This document shows positions 24,580 through 32,101 of a DNA stretch of 49,854 nucleotides, in pieces. A program made the translations under genes and the position numbers. Origin of the DNA: an uncultured Prevotella sp. GTDB taxonomy: Bacteria; Bacteroidota; Bacteroidia; Bacteroidales; Bacteroidaceae. The stretch covers positions 1 through 49,854 of the forward strand of contig UQCW01000013.1 of NCBI GenBank assembly GCA_900539625.1, read 5' to 3'. The notes below the pieces were generated by a model. The model was not told the origin of the DNA and searched no databases. It saw nothing but the letters and a program-made list of their open reading frames with translations. The first letter of the stretch is position 1; the number at the start of each line of letters is the position of its first letter.

Positions 24580-26418
24580 ATGTTGAATAATTCTCATCTA
24601 TCAAGACTGATACACGAGCAGGCCGCAAAATACGGCCAACGCACCGCCCTTTCATGGCGCGACTATGAAGAAGGCGTGTGGAAGCCCGTGTCGTGGAATG
24701 ATTTTTCAAGACTGGTGCGCCTCACCTCTGTTGGACTCCTCACGCTGGGCGTGAAAGTGCAGGAGAACGTTGCCGTCTTTTCACAAAACAAACCTGAAGG
24801 TCTCTATGTGGACTTCGGGGCTTTTGGCATACGTGCCGTCACCATCCCGTTCTATGCAACGAGCAGCAACGCACAGGTGGCCTACATGGTCAACGATGCC
24901 GCCGTCCGTTTCGTGTTTGTCGGCGAACAGGAGCAATACGACACAACCTTCAGCGTGATTTCTGTCTGCCCGACGCTCGAGAAAATCATCATCTTCTCGC
25001 GCGACGTGGTGCGACACGAAAACGACCACCTCTCGGTCTACTTCGACGAGTTTCTCGCTGAAGCGGAGAAACACAAAGCCGAACTGACGCCGAAGGTGGA
25101 CGCGCTCACCGCTGAAAGCACGCTCGAAGACACGGCCAACATTCTCTATACCTCGGGAACAACGGGCAACAGCAAGGGCGTGATCATCACCCACGGCATG
25201 TATCATGCCGCCATACCTGAAAATGATGCCGTTCTTCCGCTGTCGGAAAAAGATGTCATCCTGAATTTCCTGCCCTTCACCCACATCTTCGAACGCGCCT
25301 GGTCATATCTCTGCCTCGCTGAAGGTGCACGCCTGGCCATCAACCTGCGTCCCAACGACGTTCTGCAATCGCTGCAGGAGGTCCACCCGACTTGCATGAG
25401 CAGTGTGCCGCGCTTCTGGGAAAAGGTGTACCAGGGTGTCATGGAGCGCATCGAAACAACATCGGCCTTGGAGCGCCGCCTGATTCTGGGCGCACTGAAA
25501 GTGGGGGCACGCTGCTGGACGGAATATCTCTCAAAGGGCAAACCGTTGCCGCCGTTGCTCCGCATGAAATATGCTTTCTATCAGCGAACGGTGGTGAAAC
25601 TCCTGCGCAAAACGCTCGGACTTGAAAACGCCAACTTCTTCCCGACGGCCGGTGCCGCCGTGTCGCCGGAGGTGGAGAAATTCGTACACGCTGCTGGCAT
25701 CTGCATGGTGGTGGGCTACGGACTGACGGAATCAACGGCCACTGTTTCCTGCGACTTCATCGGGAAGCCCACAACGCTGGGCTCCGTGGGACGCGTCATC
25801 GGAGGCGTGGAAATCAAGTTTGGAGAAAACGACGAAATCCTGCTGCGCGGAAAGAGTATCACGCCGGGCTACTACAAGAAGGAGGACGTGACGCGCGAAA
25901 CGATTGACGAAGACGGATGGTTCCACACGGGCGACTCTGGATATATGAAAGACGGAGAACTCTTCCTCAAGGAACGCATCAAAGACCTCTTCAAGACGTC
26001 TAACGGAAAATATATCGCGCCGCAGATGATCGAGTCGAAGTTTGTCATCGACAAATTCATCGACCAGACTGTCATCGTGGCCGACAAACATAAATTCGTC
26101 TCCGCGCTCATCGTGCCCAACTACGATTTGCTCCGCAAATATGCCGAAGGAAACGGCCTTGGGGCGCTCGAAAGCCGCGAAGCGCTCTGCGCCTCACCGG
26201 AAATCCACGAGATGATTAAAGACCGCATCGACCTCCTGCAGCAAGACCTCGCACACTATGAACAGGTGAAACGCTTCATCCTCTTGCCGAAACCGTTTAC
26301 CATCGCCACTGGGGAACTGACCAATACGCTGAAGGTGAAACGACGCGTGGTCTACGAAAAATACGCCAAGGAGATCGAACAAATCTATATTGACGCTGAA
26401 AAAGAAACGAAGAAATAA
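24580..26418 (+). CDS. fadD: AMP-forming long-chain fatty acid--CoA ligase
   Basis: Adenylates a carboxylic acid, most likely a long-chain fatty acid, and transfers it to coenzyme A. Signature motifs are the P-loop-like YTSGTTGNSKG (residues 190-200), GYGLTESTA, GWFHTGDSGYMKDG and the KDLFKTSNGKYIAP hinge/lysine region. The length of 612 residues and the insert around residues 290-350 fit the long-chain (FAA1-like) group. I use the ATG at 24580; an earlier ATG at 24553 overlaps the promoter box. The stop codon is immediately followed by the prfB start with no gap, so the two are probably co-transcribed. The exact substrate cannot be read from sequence. Confidence 0.93.
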   Translation: MLNNSHLSRLIHEQAAKYGQRTALSWRDYEEGVWKPVSWNDFSRLVRLTSVGLLTLGVKVQENVAVFSQNKPEGLYVDFGAFGIRAVTIPFYATSSNAQVAYMVNDAAVRFVFVGEQEQYDTTFSVISVCPTLEKIIIFSRDVVRHENDHLSVYFDEFLAEAEKHKAELTPKVDALTAESTLEDTANILYTSGTTGNSKGVIITHGMYHAAIPENDAVLPLSEKDVILNFLPFTHIFERAWSYLCLAEGARLAINLRPNDVLQSLQEVHPTCMSSVPRFWEKVYQGVMERIETTSALERRLILGALKVGARCWTEYLSKGKPLPPLLRMKYAFYQRTVVKLLRKTLGLENANFFPTAGAAVSPEVEKFVHAAGICMVVGYGLTESTATVSCDFIGKPTTLGSVGRVIGGVEIKFGENDEILLRGKSITPGYYKKEDVTRETIDEDGWFHTGDSGYMKDGELFLKERIKDLFKTSNGKYIAPQMIESKFVIDKFIDQTVIVADKHKFVSALIVPNYDLLRKYAEGNGLGALESREALCASPEIHEMIKDRIDLLQQDLAHYEQVKRFILLPKPFTIATGELTNTLKVKRRVVYEKYAKEIEQIYIDAEKETKK

Positions 26419-27543
26419 ATGATTACCGCCGAACAACTTAAAGAAGCTAAGGACCGCGTCGAAGCGCTCAACCGCTATCTCGACATCGACGCCAAGAAAA
26501 TACAACTCGAAGAAGAGCAACTGCGCACTCAGGCACCGGGATTCTGGGACGATGCCAAGAAGGCTGAGGAACAGATGAAGAAGGTGAAGTCGCTCGAGAA
26601 ATGGATTGAGGGATATAAGGAAGTGAAAACGCTCGTTGACGAATTGGAACTGGCGTTCGACTTCTATAAGGAGGAGATGGTGACGGAACAGGAGGTTGAC
26701 GAAGCCTATGCCAAAACCATCGAAACCGTGGAAGCACTGGAGCTCAAGAACATGCTGCGACAGGAGGAAGACCCGATGAGCTGCGTGCTCAAAATCAACT
26801 CTGGCGCTGGCGGTACGGAAAGCCAGGACTGGGCATCGATGCTGATGCGCATGTATATGCGATATGCCGAAGCACAGGGATATAAAGTGACCATCTCCAA
26901 CTTGCAAGACGGCGACGAAGCCGGCATCAAGACGGTCACAATGGAGGTGGAGGGCGACTATGCCTACGGATACCTCAAAAGCGAAAACGGCGTCCACCGA
27001 CTCGTGCGTGTCTCGCCATACAATGCACAGGGAAAACGCATGACATCGTTTGCCTCTGTCTTCGTCACACCACTGGTTGACGATACCATCGAAGTGTATG
27101 TCGACCCGTCGAAAATCTCTTGGGACCTCTTCCGCTCTGGCGGCGCCGGCGGACAGAATGTCAACAAGGTGGAAACGGGTGTGCGCTTGCGCTACCAATA
27201 TAAAGACCCCGACACGGGGGAGGAAGAAGAAATCCTCATCGAAAATACGGAAAGCCGAAAGCAGCTCGAAAACCGCGAAAATGCCATGCGACTCCTCCGC
27301 TCACAACTCTATGACCGCGCCCTCCAAAAACGAAAAGCGGCACAGGCCAAGATTGAAGCGGGAAAGAAAAAGATTGAATGGGGAAGCCAAATCCGAAGCT
27401 ACGTGTTTGACGACCGCCGCGTGAAAGACCATCGCACAGGATTCCAAACGAGCGACGTGAACGGCGTGATGGACGGCAAAATCGACGGATTCATCAAGGC
27501 GTACCTCATGGAATTTGCCGAAACGGATGCTGAACAGGCTTAA
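26419..27543 (+). CDS. prfB: Peptide chain release factor 2
   Basis: Recognises UGA and UAA stop codons and releases the peptide on the ribosome. The GGQ motif is at residues 244-246 (RSGGAGGQNVNKVET). The family C-terminus (SYVFDDRRVKDHRTG) is present. The gene is one continuous frame: at the point where many bacteria carry the programmed CTTTGAC frameshift, this gene reads TATCTCGAC, so the classical autoregulatory frameshift is absent. The protein is the expected substrate of PrmC (11718). Confidence 0.97.
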   Translation: MITAEQLKEAKDRVEALNRYLDIDAKKIQLEEEQLRTQAPGFWDDAKKAEEQMKKVKSLEKWIEGYKEVKTLVDELELAFDFYKEEMVTEQEVDEAYAKTIETVEALELKNMLRQEEDPMSCVLKINSGAGGTESQDWASMLMRMYMRYAEAQGYKVTISNLQDGDEAGIKTVTMEVEGDYAYGYLKSENGVHRLVRVSPYNAQGKRMTSFASVFVTPLVDDTIEVYVDPSKISWDLFRSGGAGGQNVNKVETGVRLRYQYKDPDTGEEEEILIENTESRKQLENRENAMRLLRSQLYDRALQKRKAAQAKIEAGKKKIEWGSQIRSYVFDDRRVKDHRTGFQTSDVNGVMDGKIDGFIKAYLMEFAETDAEQA

Positions 27544-27578
27544 GGAACTGTCTTGAAACCTCCTTAAGTGACTTACAT

Positions 27579-27619
27579 AGTAATGGTGAAAGGATAGTTC
27601 ACCCTGTTTTACCATTACT
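27579..27619 (+). terminator. Family B hairpin after prfB
   Basis: AGTAATGGT (27579-27587) and ACCATTACT (27611-27619) pair around a 23-nt inner part that includes GTGAA/TTCAC. It lies 36 bp beyond the prfB stop and could act as a transcript end. No long T-run follows, so termination is uncertain. Confidence 0.5.
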
Positions 27620-27728
27620 TATATCTAAAAACAAGCAACTGGACAGGTGGAACGACAGGAAGGGCGCTCCTGAAACGCGCTTCACGCCGCCCGCTGCCTG
27701 CCAATGTGCACAAAGACCATTTACTACC

Positions 27729-27872
27729 ATGAACCAAAAACACCAAGCAAAACTCAAGGCCCGCGAAGCACGCCAAGCACGCCAGGCCCGCCGCGTCATC
27801 AACGGCATTTTCATCGGCCTCATCGTCCTCATGATTTTGTTCCTCCTCTGCTACTATTTCTTCTTCGGATGA
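27729..27872 (+). CDS. Small single-span membrane protein, unknown function
   Basis: An ATG-initiated frame of 47 codons encodes a basic N-terminal half with a repeated Ala-Arg-Gln pattern (KAREARQARQARR, residues 10-22) followed by one strongly hydrophobic segment (VINGIFIGLIVLMILFLLCY, residues 23-42) and FFFG. This composition looks selected rather than random: positive-inside charge next to a clean transmembrane helix. I recognise no family. It lies between prfB and a family A repeat and has no obvious partner. It could be a small membrane regulator or a lone type I toxin-like peptide; neither is shown. Confidence 0.6.
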   Translation: MNQKHQAKLKAREARQARQARRVINGIFIGLIVLMILFLLCYYFFFG

Positions 27873-27903
27873 TTAGCAGGTGAGGAGAAAAACGGCCTGT
27901 AAC

Positions 27904-28339
27904 GTAGGGTGTTCAAAATAAAGAAAATTCTCTGCGCTTTTTTTGCCAAACAACAAGTGACAAAGCATGCGCACATGATAAACGAACTTGCTGGGCTTTC
28001 AGCCCGCACAGAGCCGCAGATAGGGCTTTTGGTAAAGAGGCGCCAGCGCCCCTGTAAGGGGCTCATATTTAGGGTAGGGGCTTGCCCCTACCTTTTGGGG
28101 CCGATTTATGAACCTCGCCCCTGTAAGGGGCTCATATCTCGAATCTTATTGCGGGGCAAGCCCCGCCAACGATATGCGCCCCTTACAGGGGCAGAAGCGA
28201 GAATTGATGAGCGGCGGCGAGAGATAGGGGCAAGCCCCTATCCTGGAATATGCGCCCCTTTCAGGGGCAGCGGCGCCACCCTCGCCATATTATTTGGTCA
28301 AAAATCGGGCAGCATTTTTCAAAATTTTGAACACCCTAC
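27904..28339. repeat. Family A element, inverted copy with clear terminal inverted repeats
   Basis: GTAGGGTGTTCAAAAT (27904-27919) and ATTTTGAACACCCTAC (28324-28339) are perfect inverted ends. Inside, the palindrome series runs in the opposite order to the other copies. Just inside the ends, CTGCGCTTTTTTTGCCAAAC and TTATTTGGTCAAAAATCGGG are roughly inverted to each other. This is the best-bounded copy and it fills the gap before the CYTH gene. Confidence 0.85.
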
Positions 28340-28415
28340 CTGTAACGGGCCATCTAAACAATGGGCAGACACCGCAAAATGGTTGCCGCTGCCTGCCAGC
28401 AAGACGACATAAAAA

Positions 28416-28892
28416 ATGGCACTGGAAATAGAACGCAAATTCTTGGTGACGGGCGATTATAAATCGCTCGCCACGTCTCACTCGCGCATCGTTCAAGGCT
28501 ATATCTGCAGCGAACGCGGGAGAACTGTGCGTGTCCGCCTACGCGACGAACGCGGCTATCTCACCATCAAGGGACCTTCAAACAACGGAGGACTCTCGCG
28601 CTATGAGTTTGAACACGAAATATCGAAAGACGAAGCGCTCTCGCTCTTCCGTCTCTGCGAACCCGGCATCGTCGACAAAATCCGCTGGCTCGTGCCAGCA
28701 GGCCGCCACACGTTTGAAGTGGACGAGTTCTTCGGCGAAAACGAAGGCCTCGTTGTGGCCGAAGTGGAACTGGGCAGCGAAGACGAAGCTTTTGAACGCC
28801 CCGATTTTCTGGGAAAGGAAGTGACTGGCGACCGCCGATATTATAATTCCTCGCTCCGCATACGGCCATACAGCCAATGGGAAAAGGAGTAA
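28416..28892 (+). CDS. CYTH-domain protein (triphosphate tunnel metalloenzyme)
   Basis: A stand-alone CYTH domain of 158 residues. The hallmark ExExK motif is at residues 4-8 (EIERK), and the series of alternating charged strands (TVRVRLRDERGYLTIKG, YEFEHEIS, EVDEFFGENEGLVVAEVEL) lines the expected tunnel. Bacterial members of this size usually hydrolyse inorganic triphosphate or bind triphosphates with a divalent metal; the in vivo substrate here is unknown. It is a single-gene unit between a family A repeat and the acpP promoter region. Confidence 0.93.
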   Translation: MALEIERKFLVTGDYKSLATSHSRIVQGYICSERGRTVRVRLRDERGYLTIKGPSNNGGLSRYEFEHEISKDEALSLFRLCEPGIVDKIRWLVPAGRHTFEVDEFFGENEGLVVAEVELGSEDEAFERPDFLGKEVTGDRRYYNSSLRIRPYSQWEKE

Positions 28893-29144
28893 AATCCATA
28901 GACCGCGCAGCAAAGGCGACGGGACAAGTAACCAGGCCAATGGGCCAAGGAATGAGCAAGGATATCTCTCCGAAGAAAGGGAAAGCAGTTCTCTCATAAA
29001 CGCTGACCGCAGCAATAATCGCTGGCAAGCCGTCGCAACAGCCAGCCGCCGTTGCCAAGTCCCTAAAAAACCAACTTCCCCCTACAATCGGAGCACAAAA
29101 AAGGGAAAAATGTGCAGGAATAAGCCAATTTTTCACGCAAATAC
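28893..29144. other. Gap between CYTH gene and acpP promoter
   Basis: About 250 bp with no coding frame that looks real and no strong hairpin. It ends at the acpP promoter. Confidence 0.5.
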
Positions 29145-29175
29145 TTGGCCGTCTTAATAATAAGGACTATTTTTG
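29145..29175 (+). promoter_or_regulatory. Bacteroidetes-type promoter for acpP
   Basis: TTG (29145-29147), a 20-bp spacer and TATTTTTG (29168-29175) match the Bacteroidetes consensus closely. The acpP start is 53 bp downstream. Confidence 0.78.
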
Positions 29176-29228
29176 CAGCCAAAAGAAGGATACTAATACA
29201 TTCACTAATAAATTCAAATTAAGAAACT

Positions 29229-29465
29229 ATGTCTGATATTGAAGCAAAAGTAAAAGAAATCATCTGTGACAAATTGAGCGTTGATGAAGCTGAAGTAACG
29301 AACGAAGCAAGCTTCGCCAACGACCTCGGTGCTGACTCTCTCGACACTGTAGAGCTCATCATGGAATTTGAAAAGCAGTTCAAGATCACTATTCCCGACG
29401 ATCAGGCCGAGAAGATCTCTACTGTAGGTGATGCTATCAGCTACATCGAGGAGCACATCAAGTAA
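29229..29465 (+). CDS. acpP: Acyl carrier protein
   Basis: Carries growing acyl chains on a 4'-phosphopantetheine arm in type II fatty acid synthesis. The attachment site is Ser37 in LGADSLDTVELIMEFE. The 78-residue acidic helical protein is the normal size. The gene order acpP-fabF-rnc is typical of Bacteroidetes, but here 715 bp of non-coding DNA separate acpP from fabF. The stop codon runs directly into GTAATGG, a family B-like start. Confidence 0.98.
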   Translation: MSDIEAKVKEIICDKLSVDEAEVTNEASFANDLGADSLDTVELIMEFEKQFKITIPDDQAEKISTVGDAISYIEEHIK

Positions 29466-30180
29466 GTAATGGTTTCCATTGCTTTTTGAGAGCACACCTC
29501 TCATCCCCCCAAGGGGGGGAGGACTGCAAACTTCACGGCGGCCATAACGACGGTCTCGGGATTTTGTGTCCTCCCTCCCTTGGAATGTTTAGACATATTC
29601 GCTGAGCAATGGCGAAAAAAGGCTGCACCAACTGCCCCTCTTCTTTTTCCCATTGCCGAATAGCGCCTGACTCTTCACATTGTGGCGCCGCGCGTCTGCC
29701 ATCCATCTGACGCGAGGCGCGACAGTGGCATTTGGGTGGACGGAGGAGAAAGCATACCGCCGAAATCATTGGTTGAACGGTTTGGCAGAACATTGGCAGA
29801 ATTTGACAGACGCCAATGGTTCTGGCTTCATTTAAAAGGGCATTCCCGACATTCAGGAAGTAATGATGAACCATTACTAAACCTTTTCCATGCCCTGCAT
29901 GAAGTTTCACGCAGACTTTCCACCAACGGTTCCGGCCTCTTGCCCATCATCCGCTACCGATGTACGGCTCCAGGCTTTAGTCCGCAGAACTGGTTTACGC
30001 CAGTTCCTATGGTAATGGCGAAAGAATGAATTTACGGCATTCAACCATTACGCAGGCGAAAGGGGTCTATACATTCCCCAACAAACATTTTTTTGATTAA
30101 ACCATCTGAGCAGGAAACAAGAAACCGACGGGCCAACAAGCCAGCAACAGACACCTGCGAAGCATACACATTTAATATAT
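29466..30180. other. Long structured non-coding gap between acpP and fabF
   Basis: I see no credible gene here. It holds several strong inverted repeats: CCAAGGGGGGGAGGAC (29509-29524) with GTCCTCCCTCCCTTGG (29568-29583), one mismatch in 16; GCGCCGCGCGTC (29685-29696) with GACGCGAGGCGC (29709-29720), one mismatch in 12; and two family B hairpins (29859-29878, AGTAATGATGAACCATTACT; and about 30012-30050). These could be terminators, processing sites or repeat relics. A promoter for fabF was not identified. Confidence 0.6.
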
Positions 30181-31446
30181 ATGGAATTAAAAAGAGTAGT
30201 CGTAACAGGTCTTGGTGCGCTCACCCCACTGGGCCACACAGCTCCCGAAACATGGGAAAACCTTTTGAAAGGTGTCAGCGGCGCTGGCCCCATCACACAC
30301 TTCGACGCTTCTAAGTTTAAAACGCAGTTTGCCTGCGAAGTGAAAGATTTCAAGGTAACCGACTATATCGACCGCAAGGAAGCCCGCAAGATGGACCTCT
30401 ATGAGCAGTACGCCCTCGTTGCTGCCATGGAAGCTGTCAAAGACTGCGGCGTTGACCTCGAATCAGTCGACAAGAACCGCATCGGCGTTGTTCTCGGCGT
30501 TGGTATCGGCGGTATCCACACCTTCGAAGAAGAAGCTGGCAACTACGCCATCAACGGCGAAGAAATGGGTCCGAAATACAATCCTTTCTTCATTCCTAAG
30601 ATGATTGCCGACATCGCTGCCGGAGAAATCTCCATCAAATATGGCTTCCACGGCCCTAACTACACCACCACCTCGGCTTGCGCTTCTTCAACGAACGCCT
30701 TCGCCGATGCTTTCAACCTCATCCGTTTGGGCAAAGCCAACATGATGGTGACTGGCGGTGCAGAAGCAGCCATCTGGCCCGCAGGTGTCGGTGGTTTCAC
30801 CGCCATGCACGCCCTCTCAACCCGCAACGACGACCCTGAACACGCCAGCCGTCCGTTCAGCGCCAGCCGCGATGGTTTCGTTATGGGTGAAGGTGCTGCC
30901 TGCCTCATTCTTGAAGAACTCGAACACGCAAAGGCACGCGGTGCGAAGATCTATTGCGAAGTAGCCGGCGTTGGTATGTCTGCCGATGCCCACCACATCA
31001 CGGCCAGCCATCCGGAAGGCCTCGGTGCACACCTCGTTATGAGCAACGCACTCGAAGATGCTGAAATGACGCCTGAAGACATCGACTACATCAACGTTCA
31101 CGGCACTTCAACGCCTGTTGGTGACATCTCTGAGGTGAAGGCCATCACGAAGCTCTTCGGCGAACACGCCTACAAGCTCAACATCAGCTCAACGAAGTCT
31201 ATGACGGGTCACTTGCTCGGCGCTGCCGGCGCTCTCGAAGCAATGGCTTGCTGCTTGGCTGTTCAGAACGACATCGTTCCGCCAACCATCAACCACGAAG
31301 ATGACGACCGCGACGAACGCATCGACTACAACCTCAACTTCACCTTCAACGAAGCACAGAAGCGCCCCATCCGCGCTGCCTTGAGCAACACGTTCGGCTT
31401 CGGCGGACACAACGCCTGCTGCATCGTCAAGAAGTTTGAAGACTAA
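30181..31446 (+). CDS. fabF: Beta-ketoacyl-ACP synthase II
   Basis: Condenses malonyl-ACP with acyl-ACP to lengthen fatty acids in the cytoplasm. The Cys-His-His triad is Cys167 (TTSACASSTNA), His307 (NVHGTSTPVGD) and His344 (KSMTGHLLGAAG). The C-terminal LSNTFGFGGHNAC is also typical. The length of 421 residues is normal. It is followed by a perfect palindromic hairpin. Confidence 0.98.
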   Translation: MELKRVVVTGLGALTPLGHTAPETWENLLKGVSGAGPITHFDASKFKTQFACEVKDFKVTDYIDRKEARKMDLYEQYALVAAMEAVKDCGVDLESVDKNRIGVVLGVGIGGIHTFEEEAGNYAINGEEMGPKYNPFFIPKMIADIAAGEISIKYGFHGPNYTTTSACASSTNAFADAFNLIRLGKANMMVTGGAEAAIWPAGVGGFTAMHALSTRNDDPEHASRPFSASRDGFVMGEGAACLILEELEHAKARGAKIYCEVAGVGMSADAHHITASHPEGLGAHLVMSNALEDAEMTPEDIDYINVHGTSTPVGDISEVKAITKLFGEHAYKLNISSTKSMTGHLLGAAGALEAMACCLAVQNDIVPPTINHEDDDRDERIDYNLNFTFNEAQKRPIRAALSNTFGFGGHNACCIVKKFED

Positions 31447-31471
31447 GACTTTAAGTAGATGGGGAAATAGC

Positions 31472-31501
31472 CTTTAGTAATGGTCGCGACCATTACTAAA
31501 G
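31472..31501 (+). terminator. Perfect 30-bp palindrome after fabF (family B)
   Basis: CTTTAGTAATGGTCG is followed directly by its reverse complement CGACCATTACTAAAG. The distance to the fabF stop is 25 bp. The next bases ACTGAAAAATCC give only a poor T-tract, so it may act as a transcript end or as a stability hairpin. Its core is the family B motif. Confidence 0.65.
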
Positions 31502-32101
31502 ACTGAAAAATCCCATAGTGAACATAAATTAAATTGCCCAGTAACTTCGGATAATTGGTGTCGTGCTTTTCCATCAGCCAATTACCGAAGTTATTGTTTT
31601 ACCTAAGCAGAAGTCGGGAACAAGGAAGTTCCAAGAACCAATGGCAGCAAATGGCCCACAACCAACCCACCAGCCTGCCAAAAAGAAGCCATACAACCCA
31701 TGAAAAGAGTCCGGTTTCCAAAGAGAATCCCGGCATTTTCCCATGAAATCTGTGTGAGATTACAAAAACAAGTCCTGTGACAACTCAGGGTCACTCCGTC
31801 TGGAAGAAAGTCCAAATGAAAGAAGAAATCCTCCGCCTTGACGCATTGAAGCGCAGCCACACCTTATTGAAGCACAGTAGCACCTTATTGAAACGCTGCC
31901 CTATCCCCCTGCGCCGCCAATCTATTTCCACGATAGCTCAAGGCGTTGCAAAGGATTTCCACGCAGTCTCCATGAGTTTCCACCCCTTCTCCGCAAGATT
32001 TCATCGGCATACTCCTCTCCTCAGAATTGTTCAAGTTGTTGTTTGACCATAACATAAACGGAATATCCCCCACCCGCTCCCTGCATCCAAAACATCCTCC
32101 C
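31502..32101. other. Non-coding gap upstream of rnc with hairpin and 21-bp repeats
   Basis: TAACTTCGGATAATTGG (31542-31558) and CCAATTACCGAAGTTA (31578-31593) form a stem with one bulged base. At 31839-31901 three imperfect 21-bp units sharing ATTGAAGCGCAG/TTATTGAAGCACAG occur in tandem; in one frame they encode heptads with leucines (DALKRS, TLLKHS, TLLKRC). The open frame around them (31777-32046) has no family resemblance, and I do not call it a gene. No clear promoter box was found for rnc. Confidence 0.5.

Noticed and set aside
26419..26520. Programmed frameshift in prfB
   Set aside because: The gene is one continuous frame and the CTTTGAC slip site is replaced by CTCGAC.
29533..29910. 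125-codon frame in the acpP-fabF gap
   Set aside because: It runs through strong hairpins and a family B repeat, and the translation looks random.
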